A stretch of DNA of 64,000 nucleotides from NCBI GenBank assembly GCA_026003235.1, contig BPGW01000005.1, positions 119,019-183,018 on the forward strand, written 5' to 3'. This document shows, in pieces, positions 44,477-51,127 of the stretch. The stretch comes from Bacteroidia bacterium (GTDB lineage: Bacteria; Bacteroidota; Bacteroidia; SpSt-205). The notes beneath the pieces were generated by a model, which saw nothing but the letters and a program-made list of their open reading frames with translations, was not told the DNA's origin and ran no database searches. Within the stretch, counting starts at the first letter, position 1. Every line of letters starts with the position of its first letter. Position numbers and translations under genes: made by a program.

Positions 44477-45046
44477 ATGGCGATTATTCGGCCCCTTTTG
44501 GGGAAAGTCCCGCGCATTGGGGAGGGCACCTTTTTGGCCGAGACGGCTGTTGTCATCGGCGATGTGGAAATCGGTCGGGACTGTAGCGTGTGGTACCACG
44601 TGGTGATCCGGGGGGATGTGCACTTCATTCGGATTGGGAACCGCACCAACATCCAAGATGGGGCTATCTTGCATTGCACCTACCAGAAAGCGCCGCTCGT
44701 GATTGGGGACGAAGTGACCATTGGCCACGGGGCGATCGTCCACGGTTGTACGCTCGGGAATCGGGTGTTGGTGGGTATGGGGGCTATCATTCTGGATCAT
44801 GCTGAAGTGCCCGACGAAGTGCTCATTGCGGCGGGGGCGCTTGTGCCGCAGGGGGCGCGCCTGGAGTCGGGTTACTTGTATGCCGGCGTGCCTGCTCGTC
44901 CTATCAAGCCGCTTTCAGAGGAGCAGCGCCAGAGCTTGCTTCAATACGCCAGCCGCTACGTGATGTACAAGGCGTGGTACAGCGGAGAGGGCCTGACCCA
45001 GCAAGCAGACCCTTCCGGGGCTGGGGAGTTATCAGAGGTTGGCTAA
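44477..45046 (+). CDS. Gamma-carbonic anhydrase family protein
   Basis: A 189-residue left-handed beta-helix protein built from hexapeptide repeats (IGDVEIGRDCSVWYHVVIRGDVHFIRIGN and following). The zinc-ligand histidines are recognisable in GAILHCTYQKAP and TIGHGAIVHGCTLG. It ends in a C-terminal helix with RYVMYKAWYSGEG. The family includes true gamma-class carbonic anhydrases and YrdA/PaaY-like proteins without proven activity, so hydration of CO2 is only likely. The start was chosen from the promoter box. Its 3' end overlaps the convergent M28 peptidase by 15 bases. Confidence 0.82.
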   Translation: MAIIRPLLGKVPRIGEGTFLAETAVVIGDVEIGRDCSVWYHVVIRGDVHFIRIGNRTNIQDGAILHCTYQKAPLVIGDEVTIGHGAIVHGCTLGNRVLVGMGAIILDHAEVPDEVLIAAGALVPQGARLESGYLYAGVPARPIKPLSEEQRQSLLQYASRYVMYKAWYSGEGLTQQADPSGAGELSEVG

Positions 45047-46084
45047 AGTCCAGGCCAGGGCGGCCATCAGGGCTGCGCTCCGTCGCAATCGGTCAGGCTC
45101 AATCTTGTCTACGTCGTCGCTGGGACGGTGATAATCGTCGTGTAGGCCCCCAAAATAGAACACCGCTGGCACCCCCTTCCGCGCAAAGGCATAATGGTCG
45201 CTGCGGGTGAAGAGCTTCTGCGGGTCGTTCGGGTCATCGTAGCGGTAGTCAAACTTCCATCCGCAGCAAAGGGCGTTGACGGCTTCGTGCAGCTGACGCA
45301 GACGGGGGGTGGCCCTGTCTGAACCGATGGCGTAGAGGTGTAGCGGTTCGTCTTGGTGTTCTTTGTCTCGGCGGCCCAGCATGTCGGTGTTGATCACGGC
45401 GAGGACCGAGTCTATCGGCAAGAGCGAGTCCCGCACGAAGCGAAAGGCTCCCAGTAGGCCTTTTTCTTCGGCGGCGGTGTGGAAGAAAACGATGGAGCGG
45501 CGAGGAGGTGGAAGCTGGCTCAAGAGGCGGGCCGCTTCCAGGAGGACGGCGGTACCCGATCCGTTGTCGTCGGCGCCGTTGTAGACCTGGCCTTTTTCAC
45601 TGGTGCCCAGGTGGTCGTAGTGGGCGCTTAGGATGACATACTGCGTAGGATGCACGGTGCCCCGCCGGATAGCAAGCACATTCCAGGCCTGGAGCGTATC
45701 GTAGGAAGGAGGCGGGGTAGAAGGGGCGGCTTTGCGCTTGCGAGATTGGGGCTTGGAGGTAGGCGGAGGGTCCTTCTTGGGGCTCAGGAGCGGGAAAGCA
45801 TGTACATAGCCGTTTGGCAGGAGCGGCGCGTTACCCCAGCGCTGGTGCTGCACGATCAGGTAGGTGGCGGCGACCTTCTCAAAGGGGGTGCCTGCATCCC
45901 GGCCTTGCATAGCGTCACTGGCCAGAAACCCCAGGTGGGCAAGCGCTTCCGATTCGGAGGCTTGATCGTAGAGGGAACGAAGCCTCGCCGTATCTAAGGC
46001 TAAAGAGACGGGGTAAAGCCGGTCCAGCAAGGTAGAAGACTGCGCCCACAACAGGCCGGCGACTCCTAACCGGGCTATCAGCAT
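45032..46084 (-). CDS. M28-family zinc aminopeptidase
   Basis: A 350-residue exported metallopeptidase. A short N-terminal hydrophobic signal (MLIARLGVAGLLWAQ) is followed by the M28 core. Metal ligands are in SAHYDHLG (His, about 170), NGADDNGSGTAVLLE (Asp), HTAAEEKGLLG (catalytic Glu and ligand Glu), NTDMLGRRD (Asp) and the late His in SDHYAFARKGVPAVFYF or GLHDDYHRPSDDVDKI. A low-complexity KPQSRKRKAAPSTPPP insert sits at about residue 115. It probably removes N-terminal residues from peptides in the periplasm. It overlaps rpiB upstream by 7 bases. Confidence 0.85.
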   Translation of the reverse strand: MLIARLGVAGLLWAQSSTLLDRLYPVSLALDTARLRSLYDQASESEALAHLGFLASDAMQGRDAGTPFEKVAATYLIVQHQRWGNAPLLPNGYVHAFPLLSPKKDPPPTSKPQSRKRKAAPSTPPPSYDTLQAWNVLAIRRGTVHPTQYVILSAHYDHLGTSEKGQVYNGADDNGSGTAVLLEAARLLSQLPPPRRSIVFFHTAAEEKGLLGAFRFVRDSLLPIDSVLAVINTDMLGRRDKEHQDEPLHLYAIGSDRATPRLRQLHEAVNALCCGWKFDYRYDDPNDPQKLFTRSDHYAFARKGVPAVFYFGGLHDDYHRPSDDVDKIEPDRLRRSAALMAALAWTLANL

Positions 46085-46512
46085 AGGTGCGGAGGGTTGA
46101 TTTGGCTAAGGCGGCGTTCATGGCGTCCGCCCTCAAAAGCTGTCTCTAAGAAAGCTTGGACGGCCGCTTGCGCTTCCTCGGTCGGGATGAACCGGCCGGG
46201 CAGGCAAAGCACGTTGGCGTCGTTGTGTGCCCGGGCTAATCGTGCAATTTCTCGGTTCCAGGCTAAGGCTGCCCGCAGGTGAGGGTACCGGTTGGCTGTG
46301 ATGCAGACGCCGTTGCCGGTGCCGCAGATCAGGATAGCCCTTTCCTCTGCGGGGAAGCGTTCGGCCAGCTTGTGAACCCACAAGGGGTAGTCGGTGCTGT
46401 CGGGGGTGTAGGTTCCGAGATCCTCCACCTCATAGCCCTGAGCGGTGAGCCACTCCACAAGCGCTTGCTTGAGGGCAAAGCCGGCATGATCGCTGGCTAA
46501 CCACACGCGCAT
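46078..46512 (-). CDS. rpiB: Ribose 5-phosphate isomerase B
   Basis: A 144-residue RpiB that interconverts ribose 5-phosphate and ribulose 5-phosphate. LASDHAGFALKQALVEWL holds the phosphate-binding His9, and ILICGTGNGVCITANR holds the active-site Cys63. RAALAWNREIARLARAHNDANVLCLPGR completes the Rossmann-like core. It overlaps the M28 peptidase start by 7 bases, so both share a transcript. A TACCTTCG variant box lies 3 bases upstream. Confidence 0.92.
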   Translation of the reverse strand: MRVWLASDHAGFALKQALVEWLTAQGYEVEDLGTYTPDSTDYPLWVHKLAERFPAEERAILICGTGNGVCITANRYPHLRAALAWNREIARLARAHNDANVLCLPGRFIPTEEAQAAVQAFLETAFEGGRHERRLSQINPPHLC

Positions 46513-46515
46513 AAG

Positions 46516-46523
46516 CGAAGGTA
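46516..46523 (-). promoter_or_regulatory. TAnnTTCG variant promoter box for rpiB-M28
   Basis: TACCTTCG on the minus strand, 3 bases before the ATG at 46512. It is preceded by TTTTGAC, as at the S9 peptidase gene. Confidence 0.4.
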
Positions 46524-46548
46524 GTCAAAACCAGCCGCTTGAGCTGTG

Positions 46549-46556
46549 TATTTTTG
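46549..46556 (+). promoter_or_regulatory. TAnnTTTG promoter box for fabH
   Basis: TATTTTTG, 3 bases before the ATG at 46560. It rules out the upstream TTG at 46539. Confidence 0.6.
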
Positions 46557-46559
46557 GGC

Positions 46560-47546
46560 ATGCCGCGTGCTGTGATTCAGGGGGTAGGGATGTATGTTCC
46601 TCCCCGCGTTGTAACCAACGAAGACCTGAAAGCGTTTTACGACACGAGCGACGAGTGGATTTACAGCCGGTCGGGTATCAAGGAGCGGCGGTGGGTGGAG
46701 GAGCCGGCCAGCACGGCCGAACTGGGGTATTTTGCCGCACAGGAAGCGCTTGCCCGCGCAGGTAAGCGTCCCGAGGACATAGACCTCATTGTTTTCGCCA
46801 CGCTAAGCCCGGATATGTACTTTCCGGGGTGTGGGGTGCTTCTGCAGCATAGGCTGGGCCTGGAGACGACACCGGCTTTGGATATTCGGCAGCAGTGTTC
46901 GGGCTTTGTGTATGGGCTCAGCATTGCGCAACAGTACATTGAGACGGGCCGGTATCGTACGGTTCTGCTGGTAGGGGCCGAAATACAGTCCACGTGGATT
47001 GACTACAGCCCTGAGGGGCGTACGGTGGGGGTGCTGTTTGGGGATGGGGCCGGGGCCGTCGTAGTAGAAGCCACCGAGGAGCTGGATCGGGGTGTTCTTT
47101 CCACGCACCTTTTCAGTCAGGGGGCCTACGCTCGCGAGCTGTGTGTGGCCGAGCCTTCCTCCGCGACTCGTCGGCATGAACTGCCCGGCAGCTATGGGAT
47201 GCGTCCCTACATGAATGGGAAGGAGGTGTTTCGGCATGCTGTGCAGCGGATGGGCCAGGCCATTCAAGCGGCTTTGTCTGCCCAGGGCTGGAACCCCGAA
47301 GAGGTCGATCTGTATGTGCTACACCAGGCTAACGTCCGTATTGTGGAGGCGGTGGCGGAATTTTTCGGCCTCCCGATGGCGAAGTTCTTCAACAACATCC
47401 ACAAATACGGCAACACCACCTCGGCCAGCATCCCCATTTGCCTGTACGAGGCCCAGGCCGAGGGAAAGCTAAAGCGGGGGGATAAAGTGATCCTGGCCGC
47501 CTTTGGTTCAGGCTTCACGTGGGGTAGTGCTGCGCTGATTTGGTAA
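46560..47546 (+). CDS. fabH: Beta-ketoacyl-ACP synthase III FabH
   Basis: A 328-residue condensing enzyme that starts fatty acid synthesis from acyl-CoA and malonyl-ACP. The nucleophile is Cys113 in DIRQQCSGFVYGL, the catalytic His is in LHQANVRI (about 254) and the Asn in HKYGNTTSASIPI (about 284); length is as expected. There is no nearby plsX, fabD or acpP. The next gene begins with a TTG that overlaps the fabH stop by 7 bases, which suggests read-through translation into it. Confidence 0.9.
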   Translation: MPRAVIQGVGMYVPPRVVTNEDLKAFYDTSDEWIYSRSGIKERRWVEEPASTAELGYFAAQEALARAGKRPEDIDLIVFATLSPDMYFPGCGVLLQHRLGLETTPALDIRQQCSGFVYGLSIAQQYIETGRYRTVLLVGAEIQSTWIDYSPEGRTVGVLFGDGAGAVVVEATEELDRGVLSTHLFSQGAYARELCVAEPSSATRRHELPGSYGMRPYMNGKEVFRHAVQRMGQAIQAALSAQGWNPEEVDLYVLHQANVRIVEAVAEFFGLPMAKFFNNIHKYGNTTSASIPICLYEAQAEGKLKRGDKVILAAFGSGFTWGSAALIW

Positions 47547-48496
47547 AAAAGCCTATTTTGCGATTTGTGGAAGAGTCGCCGCTGATCATTCGGGATGTGC
47601 AAGACCTGGAGCGCATCCTGCTGGCGCATCCAGCGTGGCGGGAACGCCTGCGCCAACTTTTGCTGAGCGAAGACCTGGCTGCTCTACCCCAGCGTTTTGA
47701 GCGCTTCGTGACGCAGGACCACGCTCGCCTCAGCCAAACCCTTGAGCAGGTAGGTGAGCTGCTCGCCAGGCTCACGGAAGAGAACATTAAGCTAGCCCAG
47801 CAGGTCAACCTTCTTACCCAGCGGATGGAGCGGGTGGAAGCGCAGATTGAGGCTTTGACCCAGCGGGTAAATGACTTGACCGAGCGGATGGAGCGGGTAG
47901 AAGCGCAGATTGAGGCTTTGACCCAGCGGGTAAATGACTTGACCGAGCGGATGGAGCGGGTGGAGGTCCACATTGCTACCCTGACCCAGCGGATGGATCG
48001 GGTAGAGTCCCAAATTGAAGCCCTTGCCCAACAGCTCAAGCGGAATACCGACGATCTGGGTGAGCTCAAGGGTATTATTCTTGAGCTGCGTCTACCTCGC
48101 AAAGCGGTGGCGCTCTACCGGGAGGAGTTCAGGGCTATTCGTGTGGTGCCTGAGGAAGAGTGGGCGCGCCTCCTGGACGAAGGCGAGGAGAAAGGTTACC
48201 TGTCAGGACCCGAAATCTCGGACCTTAGCCAGGTGGATGGGGTGATAGAGGCGTTTCGGCGCTCAGACAACCACCCTGTAGCCCTTGCTGTGGAAGTGTC
48301 AGCGGTAGGAGATCGCCAGGATGTGGAGCGCGCTGCGCGCCGGGCGAAGCTGCTGGCCCGCCTGTACAGCCGGCTCCGTGGCTATCCCGTGATAGGTATC
48401 GGAAGCGTTACAGCGCGGCAGTTTACCCAAGGCGCCCGAAAGCTGGCTTCCGTTCGTGGGGTAGTGCTCAAAACCTTCCCTATCAAGCTCCGCTGA
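47540..48496 (+). CDS. Coiled-coil protein with PD-(D/E)XK-like C-terminal domain (parental copy)
   Basis: A 318-residue protein. Residues 1-75 are a helical head, and about 75-170 are a parallel-type coiled coil made of 14-residue units (LTQRMERVEAQIEA and variants). The C-terminal domain (about 185-318) reads VALYREEFRAIRVVP, then LAVEVSAVGDRQDVERAARRA and YPVIGIGSVTARQFTQ. It resembles the uncharacterised PD-(D/E)XK-like, DUF3782-type proteins common in thermophilic and cyanobacterial genomes. Nuclease activity is unproven. The start TTG at 47540 overlaps the fabH stop. It is the left member of a tandem duplication; the second copy is fused to a lipoprotein signal. Confidence 0.65.
   Translation: MVKKPILRFVEESPLIIRDVQDLERILLAHPAWRERLRQLLLSEDLAALPQRFERFVTQDHARLSQTLEQVGELLARLTEENIKLAQQVNLLTQRMERVEAQIEALTQRVNDLTERMERVEAQIEALTQRVNDLTERMERVEVHIATLTQRMDRVESQIEALAQQLKRNTDDLGELKGIILELRLPRKAVALYREEFRAIRVVPEEEWARLLDEGEEKGYLSGPEISDLSQVDGVIEAFRRSDNHPVALAVEVSAVGDRQDVERAARRAKLLARLYSRLRGYPVIGIGSVTARQFTQGARKLASVRGVVLKTFPIKLR
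47811..48040 (+). repeat. 42-base coiled-coil repeats, first gene
   Basis: Degenerate in-frame 42-base units (14 residues, two heptads), some with a 21-base RVNDLTE insertion. Confidence 0.7.
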
Positions 48497-48529
48497 TAGG
48501 TGTAACCTCCGGCTAACCGGCGCTAATTC

Positions 48530-48537
48530 TATCTTTG
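48530..48537 (+). promoter_or_regulatory. TAnnTTTG promoter box, duplicated copy 1
   Basis: TATCTTTG, 6 bases before the ATG at 48544. It is duplicated with the surrounding spacer at 49701. Confidence 0.6.
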
Positions 48538-48543
48538 GGGAGC

Positions 48544-49668
48544 ATGCCTCAGAAGGTTGGGTGGATGCTACTCGTGCTTCTTCTGGCGGGCTGTAAAGAG
48601 AATGCTCAGCGTCCCAAACAACCGTCTACCGCACGCTTCTGCGTAGATACCATTGCGCTGGACACCGCAAATCGGCTGCCTTTTGCCAGGCTCATGGAAG
48701 AGAACATCAAGCTGGCCCAGCAGGTCAACCTTCTTACCCAGCGGATGGAACGGGTGGAAGCCCAAATTGAGGCTTTGAGCCAGCGGGTAAGTGACTTGAC
48801 CGATCGGACGGAGCGGGTGGAGGCTCAGATTGAAGCTCTGACCCAGCGGACGGAGCGGGTGGAAGCTCAGATTGAAGCTCTGACCCAGCGGATGGAGCGA
48901 GCGGAAGTCCAAATCGAGGCTTTGACCCAGCGGATGGATCGGGTGGAGGCTCAGATTGAAGCTCTGACCCAGCGGATGGAGCGGGCGGAAGTCCAAATTG
49001 AGGCTTTGACCCAGCGGACGGAGCGGGTGGAAGCTCAGATTGAAGCTCTGACCCAGCGGATGGAGCGGGCGGAAGTCCAAATTGAGGCTTTGACCCAGCG
49101 GTTAAATGACTTGACCGAGCGGATGAAGCGGGTAGGGGTCCATATTTCTAGCCTGACCCAGCGGATGGATCGGGTAGAATCCCAAATTGAAGCCCTTGCC
49201 CAACAGCTCAAGCGGAATACCGACGATCTGGGTGAGCTCAAGGGTATTATTCTTGAGCTGCGTCTACCTCGCAAAGCGGTGGCGCTCTACCGGGAGGAGT
49301 TCAGGGCTGTTCGCGTGGTGCCTGAGGAAGAGTGGGCGCGCCTCCTGGACGAAGGCGAGGAGAAAGGTTACCTGTCAGGACCCGAAATCTCGGACCTTAG
49401 CCAGGTGGATGGGGTGATAGAGGCGTTTCGGCGCTCAGACAACCACCCTGTAGTCCTTGCTGTAGAAGTGTCAGCGGTAGGAGATCGCCAGGATGTGGAG
49501 CGCGCTGCGCGCCGGGCGCAGCTGCTGGCCCGCCTGTACAGCCGGCTCCGTGGCTATCCCGTGATAGGTATCGGAAGCGTTACAGCGCGACAGTTTACCC
49601 AAGGCGCTCGGAAGCTGGCTTCAGTTCGCGGGGTAGTGCTCAAAACCTTCCCTATCAAGCTCCGCTGA
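48544..49668 (+). CDS. Chimeric lipoprotein-signal / coiled-coil / PD-(D/E)XK-like protein
   Basis: A 374-residue chimera created by the tandem duplication. Residues 1-46 are nearly the same as the start of the next gene, including the lipobox LLLAGC (Cys18 or so). From ARLMEENIKLAQQVNLL onward it matches the coiled-coil gene on the left. The coil is expanded by six 14-residue units. The C-terminal nuclease-like domain is intact and almost identical to its parent. If expressed, it would carry a predicted cytoplasmic domain into the envelope. It has its own promoter box and no stop codon inside, so it is a real open gene rather than a remnant. Confidence 0.75.
   Translation: MPQKVGWMLLVLLLAGCKENAQRPKQPSTARFCVDTIALDTANRLPFARLMEENIKLAQQVNLLTQRMERVEAQIEALSQRVSDLTDRTERVEAQIEALTQRTERVEAQIEALTQRMERAEVQIEALTQRMDRVEAQIEALTQRMERAEVQIEALTQRTERVEAQIEALTQRMERAEVQIEALTQRLNDLTERMKRVGVHISSLTQRMDRVESQIEALAQQLKRNTDDLGELKGIILELRLPRKAVALYREEFRAVRVVPEEEWARLLDEGEEKGYLSGPEISDLSQVDGVIEAFRRSDNHPVVLAVEVSAVGDRQDVERAARRAQLLARLYSRLRGYPVIGIGSVTARQFTQGARKLASVRGVVLKTFPIKLR
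48735..49210 (+). repeat. 42-base coiled-coil repeats, expanded in chimeric gene
   Basis: About ten in-frame 42-base units in three recurring versions (QRMERVEAQIEA, QRTERVEAQIEA, QRMERAEVQIEA), six more than in the parent. The pattern looks like duplication of multi-unit blocks. Confidence 0.75.
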
Positions 49669-49700
49669 CAGGTGTAACCTTCGGCTAACCGGCGCTATCC

Positions 49701-49708
49701 TATCTTTG
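49701..49708 (+). promoter_or_regulatory. TAnnTTTG promoter box, duplicated copy 2
   Basis: TATCTTTG, 6 bases before the ATG at 49715. The spacer matches the one at 48497-48543. Confidence 0.6.
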
Positions 49709-49714
49709 GGGAGC

Positions 49715-51127
49715 ATGCCTCAGAGGGTTGGGTGGATGCTGCTCGTGCTTCTTCTGGCGGGCTGTAAAAAGGATGCCCCGCGTCCTAAACAACCGCCTAT
49801 CGCGCGCTTCTTCGTAGACACCATTGCGCTGGACACCGCGAATCGGCTTCCTTCGCGGTTTGTACTAAGGTGGTATGGAGACGACCCAGATGGGTGCATC
49901 GTGGGATACGAGCTGCGGGTGAACGGCGGAGCCTGGGCTTTCACGACGGCGCAGGAAAGCACCTTCGTGGTGCCCTTTGCGCCTGGCGAGGTGTACAAGG
50001 ACCTTGTTTTTGAGCTGCGTGCTGTGGATAACGACGGCCTTCGCAGCGAGCCACCGGCGCGTCTGCGCGTGCCCCTGCGCAACTCTCCGCCGCTGTGCCG
50101 CCTGGATCCCCAAGCGTTACCGCCCGATACAACCTTGCCGGCTATAACGCTCTTTTTGCGGGCCACCGATCCAGATGGCGATGAAACCGTGGAAAGCCTG
50201 TATGTGCGCATAGGACCTTCTTCGCCGTGGATAGCGCTGGAGCCTCGTCACACCCTCCTGACCTTGGTTCCGGAAGACCCGACTGCTTCTTCGGCCACCC
50301 TTCTGTATAGCGACACGCGGCTCGTGCCGATTTTACGGGTGCCTATTCCTCTGCCTCTGAATGATACGGTGCGGTTCTATGTGCGAGCGAAAGATCAGGG
50401 GGGGCTTTTCTCGGAGCCTGACAGCACGCGGCCTATCTACCTACGCCGTAAGACGGGAGACTGGCTGGTGATGGATAGCTGGAGCGATGAGACGGCATAC
50501 GGGACGCTGGCGCCGGATATGGCGGCGGCTTGGGGCAGCTACGACTACTGGAATCTACGCAATCCCGCTCAAAGACCCCCTATAAGGGTTCCGACTTGGC
50601 TCCACATCTGGCGTTTGTACCCCCGGGTATGCTGGATAGGCAATGTGACGGCCTTGCCTGAGCTGGAAGCGTCCGAAGCGCTCATTGAAAGCTACCTTGT
50701 GGGTGGGGGGCGATTGTTCCTCAACTTTCCCTTGCCCAGCAGTATAGAGGCGCGTTCGCCGGTGTTTCGGTTTGGCCCCATGGATAGTATCGCTGCCAGT
50801 CCTCAGAATGGCGTGCTGGCTCCAAGCTCTCCTGTCAGCAGCCAAGTAAGCGGGTTCCCAGACTTAGCCAATGGGCTTCCCTACTTCTTGAGCGGGGTGA
50901 ATCCTCCTTTTCCGAAGGGTACAGCCCAAGTCTTGTACACGATGCCAAACCTCCTCCAGGGCAATGGGCAGCCATGGCCGGCTTCGGGCAGTCGGGTGGC
51001 GGCTGCTGCTTTCCCAGCCGCTTCCCCAGGCCGCTATACGCAGGTCTTCTTCATCCTGCCCCTTCACCAGCTTAGTGGAGATCGGGTGGCTTTCCTACAA
51101 GCTCTCCAAACAGCGCTTCAGCCATGA
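49715..51127 (+). CDS. Lipoprotein with fibronectin/Ig-like domains (unknown)
   Basis: A 470-residue lipoprotein. The signal MPQRVGWMLLVLLLAGC has a clear lipobox with Cys17. Two beta-sandwich domains follow: the first, with RFVLRWYGDDPDGCIVGYELRV, at about 45-130, and a similar one with FLRATDPDGDETVESLYVRI at about 145-240. The C-terminal half (from DWLVMDSWSDETAYG) has no recognised domain, but its SYLVGGGRLFLNFP resembles GldG-like or type-1-glutamine-amidotransferase-like segments in secreted proteins. It overlaps the TonB-dependent receptor start by 4 bases, so the two probably act together at the outer membrane. Confidence 0.65.
   Translation: MPQRVGWMLLVLLLAGCKKDAPRPKQPPIARFFVDTIALDTANRLPSRFVLRWYGDDPDGCIVGYELRVNGGAWAFTTAQESTFVVPFAPGEVYKDLVFELRAVDNDGLRSEPPARLRVPLRNSPPLCRLDPQALPPDTTLPAITLFLRATDPDGDETVESLYVRIGPSSPWIALEPRHTLLTLVPEDPTASSATLLYSDTRLVPILRVPIPLPLNDTVRFYVRAKDQGGLFSEPDSTRPIYLRRKTGDWLVMDSWSDETAYGTLAPDMAAAWGSYDYWNLRNPAQRPPIRVPTWLHIWRLYPRVCWIGNVTALPELEASEALIESYLVGGGRLFLNFPLPSSIEARSPVFRFGPMDSIAASPQNGVLAPSSPVSSQVSGFPDLANGLPYFLSGVNPPFPKGTAQVLYTMPNLLQGNGQPWPASGSRVAAAAFPAASPGRYTQVFFILPLHQLSGDRVAFLQALQTALQP

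Larger units (their letters stand above)
47765..49853 (+). repeat. Tandem duplication (two direct copies, 47765-48682 and 48685-49853)
   Basis: The unit runs from inside the coiled coil of the first gene, through its C-terminal domain and the 46-47 base intergenic promoter region, into codon 46 or so of the lipoprotein gene. Copy 2 is about 252 bases longer, exactly six 42-base coiled-coil units. Outside the coil the copies are almost identical, so the event is recent. The junction is near 48683-48685, with only 2-4 bases of possible microhomology. Confidence 0.85.
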
